A stretch of 64,000 nucleotides of DNA from CAVQBP01 sp963848195 (GCA_963848195.1 CAWKCY010000009.1:62001-126000), one strand, 5' to 3'; numbered from the stretch's first letter, positions 52,416-62,284 are shown. Notes: generated by a model from the sequence alone, not told the origin. Translations and numbers: made by a program.

Positions 52416-54200
52416 TTAGATAGGTTCAGGCTGCTGCAGTAATTGTTTTTCAATTTCCCACCAGTATTTTTTTCTTAAATCCAGAGATTCGAGAGCATCT
52501 GTTTTTACTTCCAAAACCGAAAAAATCTTGCTTTTCAATGCGGAAGAAAATGTTTGGCGAAAATTATCCCAATCCTTAATTAAAGTATAGCTGCCGCTGT
52601 AAGCTTTAACAAAATATGAAAAATCGAGCGAATGAGAAGCGACAAAAAATTCTTTAAATACATCTTTATATTTTGATATAGGCAGTACTTCAAAGATACC
52701 CCCTCCATTATTATTTATTAAAATAATAACCAGAGGTAAAGAATATTTTTTAGCAGCCAGCAGTCCATTTAAATCATAATAAAAAGCAAGATCTCCTGTA
52801 ATCAAAAATGTAGGGTTTTTACTATGTGCAGAAATACCTAAAGCAGTAGAAATTATTCCATCTATTCCGCTGGCCCCTCGATTATTAAATATAGCGATAT
52901 TTCTATCTGTATTCCGTGCAAAATAATCAAAATCTCTTATAGGCATACTGTTGGATATCATAACATGGGAATTTTCCGGGAGGAGTGAAATTACTTCAGA
53001 AATAATTCTGGCTTCATTTAATGAGTTAGATTGATCAATAAGTTCATTTTTAATTAAATCAGAAATGTTTTCAGCTTCAGCAAATGTCTGCAGCCATCCG
53101 TTTATTTTCCTTTGAATTTTTTCAGAAGACAGCACATCGAGCATTTTTTGACAAAAGAGAAAAGGTTTGCAAGCTACAGCAGCAGTAGCTTTATTGGAAG
53201 GATCAAACCAATCACCAAATTCATTTATCATAAATCTGGGAGCCGAACATTTTTCAAGATAAAGATCCAGAGCTTTTGAAGTTATAGTTCTTCCAAACTG
53301 AATTATAATATCTGGTTTATTATTATTAATAAAATACTCAGAGCGCAGAAATCCTTCAAAGTTTGAGAGAATATTCTGCTTATTATGATGACCAAACCGC
53401 AATTGAGAAGCCCCATCGGCTAAAACAGGATAACCTAATTTTTCAGATAATAACTGACATTTCATATGGAATGCGGGGCTATAATTTTCCGGCCCTGCGA
53501 TTATTAAGCCTTTTTCAAATTCTTTAAAATATGTTAGGATTTCTAAAAACCATTTCTCAGAAGAAATATTTTTATCATCTTCTTTAAAGAATTCTTCTTT
53601 ATCAAAAGAAATTTCATTAGCAAGATTTAATAATTCTTCACTTATATCATCGGTGAAAGCATCCGGTTCGAAGGGTTTCCGGAAGGGAAAATTTAAATGT
53701 ACAGGTCCCTTAACTCTAACCAGACTTTCATAAACTGCTCTCCTTGCAACAACTTTAATGTGTTTTATTCTTCTTTCAATAGGTTCCGGCAGTCCAACGT
53801 CAATAAACCACCGGATATGGTTTTTATATATATTATTTTGGTTGATAGTCTGGTTAGCACCGCAATCCAGTAATTCAGGCGGTCTATCTGCTGTACATAC
53901 AATCAACGGAATTCTTTGCTGGTATGCTTCGATAATAGCAGGATAAAATTCTGCAGTTGCAGTACCTGAGGTGGATACAAGTACAACAGGTGAACCTGAA
54001 GATTTTGCAAGACCTAAGCCGAAAAATGCGCAGCTTCTTTCATCGATATGGACAAAAGATTTTATTTTTTTATAATTTGCAAAAGCTAATGTTAAAGGTG
54101 TATTCCTTGAACCAGGAGAAATACATGCATATTTGACTCCCGCAGAAGCAAGTTCTTTTACGAAAGTTTCGGTCCATAAAATATTTCTATTGATTTTCAT
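52416..54200 (-). CDS. menD: 2-Succinyl-5-enolpyruvyl-6-hydroxy-3-cyclohexene-1-carboxylate synthase
   Basis: A 594-aa thiamine-diphosphate enzyme coupling isochorismate and 2-oxoglutarate. N-terminal VKYACISPGSRNTPLTLAFA and HIDERSCAFFGLG are MenD marks; the ThDP motif runs TGDLAFYYDLNGLL to INNNGGGIF. Slightly longer than E. coli MenD (556). Its start overlaps the menF stop by 14 nt, so both are translated together. Confidence 0.95.
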   Translation of the reverse strand: MKINRNILWTETFVKELASAGVKYACISPGSRNTPLTLAFANYKKIKSFVHIDERSCAFFGLGLAKSSGSPVVLVSTSGTATAEFYPAIIEAYQQRIPLIVCTADRPPELLDCGANQTINQNNIYKNHIRWFIDVGLPEPIERRIKHIKVVARRAVYESLVRVKGPVHLNFPFRKPFEPDAFTDDISEELLNLANEISFDKEEFFKEDDKNISSEKWFLEILTYFKEFEKGLIIAGPENYSPAFHMKCQLLSEKLGYPVLADGASQLRFGHHNKQNILSNFEGFLRSEYFINNNKPDIIIQFGRTITSKALDLYLEKCSAPRFMINEFGDWFDPSNKATAAVACKPFLFCQKMLDVLSSEKIQRKINGWLQTFAEAENISDLIKNELIDQSNSLNEARIISEVISLLPENSHVMISNSMPIRDFDYFARNTDRNIAIFNNRGASGIDGIISTALGISAHSKNPTFLITGDLAFYYDLNGLLAAKKYSLPLVIILINNNGGGIFEVLPISKYKDVFKEFFVASHSLDFSYFVKAYSGSYTLIKDWDNFRQTFSSALKSKIFSVLEVKTDALESLDLRKKYWWEIEKQLLQQPEPI

Positions 54201-55602
54201 TAAATAAAGAGAGTATAGGTTTAAATTTTAATTCTGTTTCATTATATTCCAGATCAGGGTCTGACTTTTCGACTATCCCGCTGCCGGCAAAGGCAATTAA
54301 TTTATTACCGGAATTTAAAGCAGATCTTATAGCTACGGCGAATTCACCTTGATCATCGAAATTAAACCATCCGATAATACCGGAATATAAACCTCTATAA
54401 TAATTTTCAAGTTTTTTAATAAGGTTTAAAGATACTTCTTTGGGTATCCCGCAAACCGCAGGAGTAGGAAAGAGTTCCCTAATTATATTCAAAGGTGTAT
54501 GATGAGAATTCATCCTGGCGGAAATTGCAGTACTGATATGCTGGATATTATGCAATTTCTTTATAGAATGTTCATTTTCTATGATAATATTTTCAACTAA
54601 TGCGGAAATTGAATCTTTTATATGATTAACAACAAAGTCATGTTCGAATATATCTTTTTGATTATCCAGAAGATTCTTTTCTAAAATAGAGTCTTCTTCT
54701 TCAGATAACCCGCGCGGTGCTGAGCCTGCAAGAGCTTCAATATTTATTATACCGTCACAAAATCTTGCTAGTCTCTCAGGTGTAGCACCAAAAAAAGATG
54801 ATTTGCCTTTGTGAAATATGAAGAGATAACATTCAGGGTATTTTTCTTTAAAATGATTTATGACATAATCAAGATTAAGTTCTCCTGAAAGGAGGAGTTC
54901 TATTCTCCGGGATAATACTATTTTATCAATTTTATGATTAAATATATTTTCCATGCAGGTATTTACCAGAGCTTTCCACTTCTTTCTATCTTTCGGTGAA
55001 TTGCCTGTTAATCTATTGATTTTTACATTTTCTGAAGTATTTACTTTAAAAGGTTTAATTAAGTTTTGGAGCTTACTTTTGAATTTTTCTATTAAATTTT
55101 CCTCAGAAAGTGAGGAATTATAAATAAAATTAAAGAAGAAGAAGGAATTTTCTTTACTTTTTACAATCACCTGTTCAGGAATAAACCATATAGAATCACT
55201 AAAATCCTTCCAATCATCGTCAGGATGTTCAACATTAAATTTCATACCCCCGACAAACAAAGGTTTATTCTCCAACGAGATACTACCCCAATTATTGATA
55301 AAATTATTTTTTAATTCTTTTACTTTTTTATCAGTAGCTGCAAATCTTTTATCTCCATTTTCAGAAATAGAAAATACTTCATCGACACCAATTATTAAAA
55401 AATCTTCATCGGGTTTCTCAAAATAGAATGAACTTTCATAATATTTAATTAGATAATCTATTTTGCCGGATAAATCTAGTCCGTCGGTTTTTAGTACAAA
55501 ACTAACAATGGGACTAGCTGTTTTGGATTCTTTAAGATTTGTTCTATTTTGATCAAGAAAGCCGGAAAATGAATTTACCGCAGAGTTAATAAAGTATTCC
55601 AT
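54187..55602 (-). CDS. menF: Isochorismate synthase
   Basis: A 471-aa chorismate-binding enzyme making isochorismate for menaquinone. The C-terminal catalytic part has IDKIVLSRRIEL, ATPERLARF, EALAGSAPRG, and the closing GIVEKSDPDLEYNETELKF with Mg-binding glutamates. It is first of the six-gene men run and overlaps menD by 14 nt. The N-terminal ~200 residues are divergent, as usual. Anthranilate and salicylate synthases are relatives, but menD coupling decides the role. Confidence 0.9.
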   Translation of the reverse strand: MEYFINSAVNSFSGFLDQNRTNLKESKTASPIVSFVLKTDGLDLSGKIDYLIKYYESSFYFEKPDEDFLIIGVDEVFSISENGDKRFAATDKKVKELKNNFINNWGSISLENKPLFVGGMKFNVEHPDDDWKDFSDSIWFIPEQVIVKSKENSFFFFNFIYNSSLSEENLIEKFKSKLQNLIKPFKVNTSENVKINRLTGNSPKDRKKWKALVNTCMENIFNHKIDKIVLSRRIELLLSGELNLDYVINHFKEKYPECYLFIFHKGKSSFFGATPERLARFCDGIINIEALAGSAPRGLSEEEDSILEKNLLDNQKDIFEHDFVVNHIKDSISALVENIIIENEHSIKKLHNIQHISTAISARMNSHHTPLNIIRELFPTPAVCGIPKEVSLNLIKKLENYYRGLYSGIIGWFNFDDQGEFAVAIRSALNSGNKLIAFAGSGIVEKSDPDLEYNETELKFKPILSLFNENQ

Positions 55603-55708
55603 TAAATAAATAATATTAAAAAATAAATATAGTTTTTAAAAAAAAAGATTACAATTTTTAATTGATATAACAAACCAGTATTGATGCCGATCAATTATAA
55701 ACTGCAGG

Positions 55709-56623
55709 TTAGAAAATTATATCTTCCTCTATCGTCTCCAGAATTCTTAAATAACTATCATATCGATGTTTCGAAATTATATTATTTTTAACCGCTTCTA
55801 TTACAGCACATTCGGGTTCATGAAAATGGGTGCATGAATTAAAACGGCAATGATAAATATAATCAGTAAAATCTAAAAAGTAGTGTCCCAGATCTTCTTT
55901 TTTTATACCGAAAGGGCCGATCTCACGAATACCGGGTGTATCGATTATAAATGTATTATCATTTACTTTTATCATTTTTGTTGTAACCGTTGTGTGTTTT
56001 CCTTTGTCGGTATAAGAACTTATTTCACCTACGTTTAATTCTAAATCGGGGAAAATCTTATTAAATATTGATGATTTACCAACACCTGATTGCCCCCAAA
56101 ACATATTTTTTTTGTTTTGCAAAAGCTCTTTTACCTTATCCATACCTTCACCGGATATTATACTTGTTTTAACGGTTTTATACCCTATTTCCTCATACAA
56201 GCCGGTCCAGTAATCAATTGATTTATTTTCATCGAGGTCAATTTTATTAATTATAATTGTAATGGGAATATGAGAACTTTCACTGGCAACAATAAATCTA
56301 TCAATTACTTTGTTATTGAACAGTGGTTCAAGAACGCTGCTGATTATAAATAGATTATCGATATTAGAAGCGATAATTTGTTCCAGTCTCTCACCTCTGT
56401 AGCTAGCCCCTTTAACTTTGGGAGCTTTTCGTGACAAATAATTTTTTCTTTCACGGATTTCATCAATCACTCCTGTACCGCCTTCATTCAAATCGAAATT
56501 AACGAAATCTCCAACCACACCGATACCGGTTTTGAACAGTTTATTTTTTTTCAGATTAAATTCTTTTTTGAATTTTCCCTTTAATGAACATCTTATAATC
56601 TCAAAATTATCTAAATTGTACAC
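55709..56623 (-). CDS. rsgA: Ribosome small subunit-dependent GTPase A
   Basis: A 304-aa circularly permuted GTPase that checks late 30S assembly. Order of motifs: OB-fold N-terminus, G4 NKID (126-129), G5-like SIISGEG, G1 GQSGVGKS (177-184), then G3 DTPG. The C-terminal zinc site is C-H rich (YHCRFNSCTHFHEPEC). Length fits RsgA (about 300-350). It stands alone between menF and the terminator of the FadL-like gene. Confidence 0.95.
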   Translation of the reverse strand: MYNLDNFEIIRCSLKGKFKKEFNLKKNKLFKTGIGVVGDFVNFDLNEGGTGVIDEIRERKNYLSRKAPKVKGASYRGERLEQIIASNIDNLFIISSVLEPLFNNKVIDRFIVASESSHIPITIIINKIDLDENKSIDYWTGLYEEIGYKTVKTSIISGEGMDKVKELLQNKKNMFWGQSGVGKSSIFNKIFPDLELNVGEISSYTDKGKHTTVTTKMIKVNDNTFIIDTPGIREIGPFGIKKEDLGHYFLDFTDYIYHCRFNSCTHFHEPECAVIEAVKNNIISKHRYDSYLRILETIEEDIIF

Positions 56624-56685
56624 ATAGTAATCCTTACTTTCTACTCTGCAGATAATTCCTCTAATAATTCCTCCATTAAATAAAA

Positions 56686-56712
56686 AAGCGCTATATAAAA
56701 AATATAGCGCTT
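56686..56712 (-). terminator. Rho-independent terminator of the FadL-like operon
   Basis: AAGCGCTATAT (56686-56696) and ATATAGCGCTT (56702-56712) are exactly complementary around a five-base loop. On the minus strand the second arm is followed by TTTT, so it ends transcription of the 56745-58205 gene before rsgA. Confidence 0.85.
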
Positions 56713-56744
56713 AAAAATTTAAGTCAACAAAATACTGCAAATTA

Positions 56745-58205
56745 TTAAAATCTATAGGTTGCAGTCATTATTATTTTATCATATTTGATATCCTGATTAG
56801 TTCTTGATTCATTAGAGCCGTAATTATCTCCATAATCCTGCCACCAGCCATGAGCCCATCCAAGATCGAGACCTAATGTTTCCTGTGCCAGAATACCAAT
56901 ACCGGCAGTAAAATATTTTCTGTTAAAGCTTGATGGGTCTCCTTTGTATGCAGAAGGTTGAACAAAATAACCGGTTCTTAATCTCAAACCTACATTGGGG
57001 ATTGTGTACTCAATACCGACATTATAATTTAATACTGCACTTAATTGATCTTTAATTTCCTTATTTAAAGCTCCTATATTCTGGGAACTAATACCATCAG
57101 CATTATCAAATTTTAACTGTGAGTAATCGATTGCCGTTCCTTCAGCGCTGATGATAAATCCCTTAAAATTTGCTGAAAAACCTGCCCCGAATTCAAAAGG
57201 GGATACGATATCATATTTAACATTATCGTTATAATCCTGAGGCAAGTCGTAAGACGTATTAGCAAAATAACTTGTACCACTCACATTAAAACTTTCTTTA
57301 ACGGTATAGTGCTTTGGAAATTGTACCGTTAAGCCAAATCTGCCATTATTATTAAACTGATAAATTAAACCTGCCTTTGCACTCCAACCGGAAATATCCC
57401 AATTTAATACACGGTTTAAATAAAAAGTTTGAAAATCCATGGGAGGAGTCCGGTCACCGGTATAAATTGTCCCTTGATAGAACCCCTTTGAATCATCTTC
57501 ATAATAATCATTATTAGAATTATAGCTTCCCGTAATAATATTCAGATTTAATCCTAAGTAGAGATTCTGAGCAGCTTCAACAGCACCGGAAAAGGTCCAA
57601 TTGTTAGTTGAGCCGGTATTTATGACTGTTCCACTTTGATTAAGGTTACCGCGAAATGGAGTGACAAGATTTGAATCCGTGAGTCTCAGATCATAAGGGA
57701 TATTATACGGATTTCCGCTATTATCATAATATGTGTCCTCATTCAGAACCTGGATCAAAGAATTGTTTCCACTATTAAACCCGTCAAACTTTAATGCACC
57801 TGTAAGATCTTTAGTATTATGATAGGAAATTCCAAAAACCAGACTGCCTCTGAGTGTTGGAAAAGGAAACGCAAAGCTTAATCTATCCAGACGCGTTGTG
57901 CTGTTTGAGTATGAAGTAGAATTTCCTAAAAATTCAGTATTATTGTTATAAGTTGAATAATCAAGTCCACCTGAAAATTCTAATCGTTTCAAAAGACCAA
58001 ATCCGGCAGGATTATAATATGCTGCTGAGGCATCATCGCTTAAACCTATATATGCATTACCCATTCCGAGAGCCCTTGCATTAGCTCCTAATCCGCTAAG
58101 ACCTAACCGCAATGCATCAGATATACCCTGCGAATAAGCGAAGGCACTGCAAATAATTAACAGAACAAAAACTTTGCAGTAATTAGAATAAAAGTTTTTA
58201 GACAT
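56745..58205 (-). CDS. OmpP1/FadL-family outer membrane transporter
   Basis: A 486-aa outer membrane barrel with signal peptide (about 1-25, ending FAYSQ). The mark GLGANARALGMGNAYIGLSD followed by SAAYYNPAGFG is the N-terminal plug pattern of FadL/OmpP1 proteins, which take up hydrophobic compounds. It ends MTATYRF with the terminal Phe typical of barrels. GGAGGAG precedes the ATG, whose first base is in the stop of the upstream lipoprotein gene (TAATG). It is the last gene of that operon, with a strong terminator behind. Confidence 0.85.
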   Translation of the reverse strand: MSKNFYSNYCKVFVLLIICSAFAYSQGISDALRLGLSGLGANARALGMGNAYIGLSDDASAAYYNPAGFGLLKRLEFSGGLDYSTYNNNTEFLGNSTSYSNSTTRLDRLSFAFPFPTLRGSLVFGISYHNTKDLTGALKFDGFNSGNNSLIQVLNEDTYYDNSGNPYNIPYDLRLTDSNLVTPFRGNLNQSGTVINTGSTNNWTFSGAVEAAQNLYLGLNLNIITGSYNSNNDYYEDDSKGFYQGTIYTGDRTPPMDFQTFYLNRVLNWDISGWSAKAGLIYQFNNNGRFGLTVQFPKHYTVKESFNVSGTSYFANTSYDLPQDYNDNVKYDIVSPFEFGAGFSANFKGFIISAEGTAIDYSQLKFDNADGISSQNIGALNKEIKDQLSAVLNYNVGIEYTIPNVGLRLRTGYFVQPSAYKGDPSSFNRKYFTAGIGILAQETLGLDLGWAHGWWQDYGDNYGSNESRTNQDIKYDKIIMTATYRF

Positions 58206-58696
58206 TATCTCCTCCCGTTTCCAGAATTTCTACTACCATTATTGTTTCGGGCAGAGTTGTTGCCGTCATTAGATCTTGGACTTTCAGTAGTCCTGGTCTG
58301 TTCGCCGGAATTATTATTTGAATTAGTCTTGGATACCGAACCGGAACTATCGTTATTATTACCCGAATTGCTATCTCTAGTAGGCGATTTTGTATTTACA
58401 ATAGGTCTTTCTGCGGGAGTATACCTTGAGCCGTTATTATCCCTGACAGAAGAATTTCCATTATTTCTTTCGGTAGCATGAGATTCTGTAGGTGTTACGT
58501 AAGCCGGAGTACCGGTTAACCACCAGGGATAATCATAATAATACCCATAATCTCCGTAATAAGGTTCGGAATAATAAATCTGATTATTATTCTCAACTGG
58601 TAATTGGTCATCGGGTGACCACATAATGGTATAACATCCGGTTAAAGAAAATACCACCGTTATTATTAAAAATAACTTAAATATATATTTTTTCAT
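58205..58696 (-). CDS. Lipoprotein with Ser/Asn-rich tail
   Basis: A 163-aa lipoprotein. ATG at 58696 is chosen because AAGGAG lies 8 nt upstream and a standard signal peptide with lipobox LTGC follows, giving mature N-terminus CYTIMWSPDDQLP. The frame is open further upstream to 58753, inside the neighbour gene, but that extension is low-complexity. The C-terminal half is dominated by Ser, Asn, Thr and Arg (low-complexity, probably disordered). The first residues after the lipid Cys (CYT) match the upstream lipoprotein, so they may be distant paralogues. Coupled to the FadL-like gene. Confidence 0.65.
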   Translation of the reverse strand: MKKYIFKLFLIITVVFSLTGCYTIMWSPDDQLPVENNNQIYYSEPYYGDYGYYYDYPWWLTGTPAYVTPTESHATERNNGNSSVRDNNGSRYTPAERPIVNTKSPTRDSNSGNNNDSSGSVSKTNSNNNSGEQTRTTESPRSNDGNNSARNNNGSRNSGNGRR

Positions 58697-58700
58697 TTTT

Positions 58701-59693
58701 TTATCTCCTTCTTGAAGAACCACCACTACTGCTTCTTCCTCCTCCGCTGCCACTGCTTCTAGGTGAAGATGAACTTCTTGGTGATGAATAAGTTCTTGAG
58801 GGCGGTGAGGAACTTCTTGGAGAAGAATATGTTTTTTGAGGAGGACTGTAAGAACTATGATTCCCGCTGCTAGATCTGGGCTGATAGGAATTTGAATGTT
58901 CTCTAGAACCTCTTTGACTGGTGCTTCTTCTCACATTACTTTCATTTCTTCCACGATTGTTATTTCTCTGTACCGAATGATTACGGGATTCACCCGTAAC
59001 TCTCGGATTTCTTCTATTTATAGAACTATTTCTTGCGGACCTACCTGAATTATTAGTATTTACTTCTCTTGACCGACTGGTAGTAGTTATATCTCTTGTA
59101 CGTCCTGATGTAGTACCTTTTTGCAAACTACCATTTCTATTTCCTGAAGCAGAAACACGGGAACGCTCTCTACTCCTTGAACCTATATTATTTCTTAGGG
59201 TATAGCCGCCGCGTGTTCTTTCTCTATAAAAATGATTGCCATGTGAATAATATCCACCATGATAACCTCCATAACCTCCATAATAATAAGGGTCATATAT
59301 GCCTAAATATGATGGGTACCAGTATGAATTCCATGTATAGGGTGTATAGCACCATTCCCATGGGGAACCGCAAAATGGGTCATAGTAATTTCCATAAGAA
59401 AAACCGAACGCATAGGACGGATAATAATTATAGTAAAATCTATGATTGTAAGGAAATCCTAAACCGAAATAATAACTATTTCCCGAAGGTGGGTAATTGT
59501 CGTAATAATCATTATTATCATCTCCATAATAAGTAGAATCCTCATAATATGTAGAATCATCGTAATTATAATTATCGTTATTATTATAATTTCTATTTGG
59601 ATAATCCCGTACTGCTACCTGTGTATAGCATCCCGATAGAAAAATTCCTGCTATTAAAAGAATAGAAAATATGTAAAACTTTGAAACTTTCAT
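58701..59693 (-). CDS. Lipoprotein with Tyr/Asn-rich and Arg/Ser-rich regions
   Basis: A 330-aa lipoprotein with lipobox LSGC (about residue 22) and mature start CYTQVAVRDYP. Residues ~30-150 are strikingly rich in Tyr, Asn, Asp and Gly; residues ~155-330 are rich in Arg, Ser and Gly, with repeats such as YSSPRSSS. The tail is strongly basic. Such a protein is probably disordered and may bind polyanions such as LPS, DNA or polysaccharide; that is inference. It heads a three-gene operon with the second lipoprotein and the FadL-like porin. Confidence 0.65.
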   Translation of the reverse strand: MKVSKFYIFSILLIAGIFLSGCYTQVAVRDYPNRNYNNNDNYNYDDSTYYEDSTYYGDDNNDYYDNYPPSGNSYYFGLGFPYNHRFYYNYYPSYAFGFSYGNYYDPFCGSPWEWCYTPYTWNSYWYPSYLGIYDPYYYGGYGGYHGGYYSHGNHFYRERTRGGYTLRNNIGSRSRERSRVSASGNRNGSLQKGTTSGRTRDITTTSRSREVNTNNSGRSARNSSINRRNPRVTGESRNHSVQRNNNRGRNESNVRRSTSQRGSREHSNSYQPRSSSGNHSSYSPPQKTYSSPRSSSPPSRTYSSPRSSSSPRSSGSGGGRSSSGGSSRRR

Positions 59694-59930
59694 TTTATAA
59701 CCTCCACTAACAAACTTTTACTAATATCGGCAAAAATCGTTCCTAATAAAAGTGTTAAATTCATCTCATATGATAGCTTAAATACTTGCGAAAATAATAT
59801 TTGTATAATATAATGAACTCATTTGTATACCTTTGAATACAAGACAGATTCAATTTCCAAACTTTAGACAAATTTTACTACTTAAAAGTTTAATAATTGG
59901 GGATTTCTTAATTTGTGATCTTCAGAGTTG

Positions 59931-60707
59931 CTAAAAAATGCCCTTGATATATTCTATTCTTAAAGCTCTATCAGCAGCGGTGGGATTTACTTTTTTATTA
60001 TCAAGTAAATCCCTTAAATCGAAGCCAAAAGTAAACCCATCCCCTAGAGACCATCTTAAGCCCATATTGAGATATCCATTTCCATTTCCAAAACTTCTAA
60101 TTGCATTATCATTAAATGCAAAATTATACTCACCGATTATTGAAAAATGAGGTCCTAAAGTCTTTTCAAAACCTATATACATATCGATGAAGTTATCCCC
60201 ATCTTTTGTTTCTAAAGAATAAGAAACTGCTCCGTGAAAGCTGAGATATCCTAAGAGAGCAAAATTTTTACTGACAGCTCCAAAAAAACCGGGGGATTTA
60301 ATTGCATATCTGCCTATTGAATCGAAGTATTCTCCTTTGCCCTGAGAATCAAAACCTAAAGTAATAGCAGGCAAAGCAATAGATTCATTAAATAACCTAA
60401 ATCGAATATTGATTCCGGGAAGTTTGTACCATCTAGGGTCTCCGGCACCAATTAAATTAGCACCTCCATATGAAATCCCGAAACTAATATTATCGAAAAC
60501 CCCGACTTCTAGTTTTGATATTAAAACTCCATAGGGTAAAACATCATTTGTGAAACCAACAAAACCTTTTTCAAGAATCCCTGCGGTAGGCATATCAATT
60601 AAGCTTCTATATTCATACTTTGCTTTATCGCCGGCAGTCCCCTGAGCATAGATAACTGAAGTGAATAAAACCGAAATGAAAAAGAGAAGAGTTTTAATTC
60701 TCATCAT
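59931..60707 (-). CDS. Exported outer membrane protein, unrecognised
   Basis: A 259-aa protein with a signal peptide (MMRIKTLLFFISVLFTS..., ending YAQ) and many short amphipathic strands. DPRWYKLPGINIRFRLF and GYLNMGLRWSLGDGFTFGFD suggest an outer membrane barrel, loosely like YjbH-type barrels. The frame opens at 60800, but the upstream part is a hydrophobic run unlike a signal peptide; ATG at 60707 gives a normal one. No clear ribosome-binding site at either. Function unknown. Confidence 0.6.
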   Translation of the reverse strand: MMRIKTLLFFISVLFTSVIYAQGTAGDKAKYEYRSLIDMPTAGILEKGFVGFTNDVLPYGVLISKLEVGVFDNISFGISYGGANLIGAGDPRWYKLPGINIRFRLFNESIALPAITLGFDSQGKGEYFDSIGRYAIKSPGFFGAVSKNFALLGYLSFHGAVSYSLETKDGDNFIDMYIGFEKTLGPHFSIIGEYNFAFNDNAIRSFGNGNGYLNMGLRWSLGDGFTFGFDLRDLLDNKKVNPTAADRALRIEYIKGIF

Positions 60708-60836
60708 AAGTATTTTTATATGGATTCGATAGAACAAAAATAACAATAAACAGAACTTGTGCAAAATTTTCATAAAAACAAGAAGCAAGAGCAAGTTCAA
60801 GACTGTCCAGGTGAGGTTGTTTTAAGGAAGCAGGGT

Positions 60837-61226
60837 TTAAAATGGAATCATGTTATTAGGATGAATGTGAATTTCAATTAAAGAGGGGAGCAGAGCGTAT
60901 TTTGATTTGACATACACAATCACCTTTCCAGTCTTATCTTTTGCATTTAATTTCAAATTACCTTTATCTTCATTCAATGTAATGTTTATCAGATCCCTGC
61001 CTTCTTTAATTATAAATTCTGCAGGAGCACTTCTGAAAGGGACCTTATATCCGAAGGCGTTAATAGGCTGTGAAGTAATCATAACAAACGATTTATTATC
61101 TGCATACAATTCAGCCGGATTGATTGAATAGACAACTTCATAAATATTAAAAAGGTAGTAATAGAAGAGGAATGCAAATAATAAAATTATGAGAATTAAA
61201 ATAATATAAATTTTATTTCTCCTCAT
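60837..61226 (-). CDS. Small membrane-anchored protein, unrecognised
   Basis: A 129-aa protein with one N-terminal membrane helix (about 5-28) and an extracytoplasmic beta-rich domain (YSINPAELYADNKSFVMITS, ITLNEDKGNLKLNAKDKTGKVIVYV). The pattern looks like a single Ig-like or invasin-type fold with a tethering helix. I do not recognise a family. It lies 43 bp after the ATP-grasp gene on the same strand, so the two may be co-transcribed. Confidence 0.55.
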   Translation of the reverse strand: MRRNKIYIILILIILLFAFLFYYYLFNIYEVVYSINPAELYADNKSFVMITSQPINAFGYKVPFRSAPAEFIIKEGRDLINITLNEDKGNLKLNAKDKTGKVIVYVKSKYALLPSLIEIHIHPNNMIPF

Positions 61227-61269
61227 GTTAAGGGAATGATTCGAAGTTTGTAATAAATAATGAAACAGA

Positions 61270-62187
61270 TCAAATTTTAGCTTTTCTTTTCTCCCGTAGA
61301 ATAGCTCTCCGCAAATTATTAACTATTTGATATCCAACAGAATCCGGAACACCATCGAGATGTTTTGACTTTAACCTCATATCGCATTGATCATTAACAT
61401 AATCTATTACAACAAAATTATCATAATCTGTTAAAACTATTTCGGTAGAGAAGAAGTCAAGTCCGGTAATCCTTGCTATACTTCTTGTTACGCTGAAAAG
61501 TTTTCTTAAGCCGTATTTTTCTATTTCGTCGGGTTTTAATTCTTCATAAAGATGCGTCTGATCATCCCACCAAACAGGGATAGGTCTTCCGAAAGCCCAG
61601 AAGGAACGGAACCAGGCTCTTTTGCCATTGAAAATTCTAGGATAAATTTTTTCTTGAAGAATATATTTATCATCCGTATTAGTTAACCTTTCATCAAGTA
61701 CTTCTCTGAGAGATTCCGCACCTGTTACAACTCCAACTCCGCCGCCCGTGGTATTACATGGTTTAATTATAAATGGTCTGCCGAGAATTTCTAATTCTTC
61801 GACTGTGATTGCTATATTTTCAATTTCGCTATGTGGAGGAATAATAATTGAATATGGGACATTTAAACCGTGAGTCATGAACTCCAGATGCATACTTGCT
61901 TTGTCTATAGCATGTACGACTTTTTTATAATGATTGAAAATTCTGGTTTTTCTCCTATTGATAATATGCCCTAAAGCCTCAAAATCAGCATCAACGTCCC
62001 ATGCTCTATCGAGGTAAAAATTAAAGCTTAATTTTCTGGATAATATTTTATCACGTATTTCAGCAATATTATGATAAGATAAGATGAAAGTAGAAATACC
62101 GGCACTCTGGAGGACTTTTTCAATGAGCTCAAGCAATCCATCATCATATTCCCAAACATACGCTAACCCTAAATCGTAAACTTCCAT
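61270..62187 (-). CDS. ATP-grasp family protein
   Basis: A 305-aa ATP-grasp enzyme. The ATP-binding part has PFIIKPCNTTGGGVGVV (Lys and Gly-rich loop, about 138-154), YILQEKIYPR, and late acidic Mg ligands in FFSTEIVLTDYDNFVVIDYVND. ATP-grasp ligases form amide-type bonds through an acyl phosphate; the product is not evident. It resembles RimK-like or D-Ala-D-Ala ligase-like members but I cannot assign it. An 11-bp repeat array separates it from lepA. Confidence 0.72.
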   Translation of the reverse strand: MEVYDLGLAYVWEYDDGLLELIEKVLQSAGISTFILSYHNIAEIRDKILSRKLSFNFYLDRAWDVDADFEALGHIINRRKTRIFNHYKKVVHAIDKASMHLEFMTHGLNVPYSIIIPPHSEIENIAITVEELEILGRPFIIKPCNTTGGGVGVVTGAESLREVLDERLTNTDDKYILQEKIYPRIFNGKRAWFRSFWAFGRPIPVWWDDQTHLYEELKPDEIEKYGLRKLFSVTRSIARITGLDFFSTEIVLTDYDNFVVIDYVNDQCDMRLKSKHLDGVPDSVGYQIVNNLRRAILREKRKAKI

Positions 62188-62284
62188 TACTAATTATTTG
62201 TTTAAGATTTTGTTCCAAAAATATTATTTACTTAAGTGGCATGCAAGGTTTATTATCATTCGATAATCAATAAATGGGGCTTTT

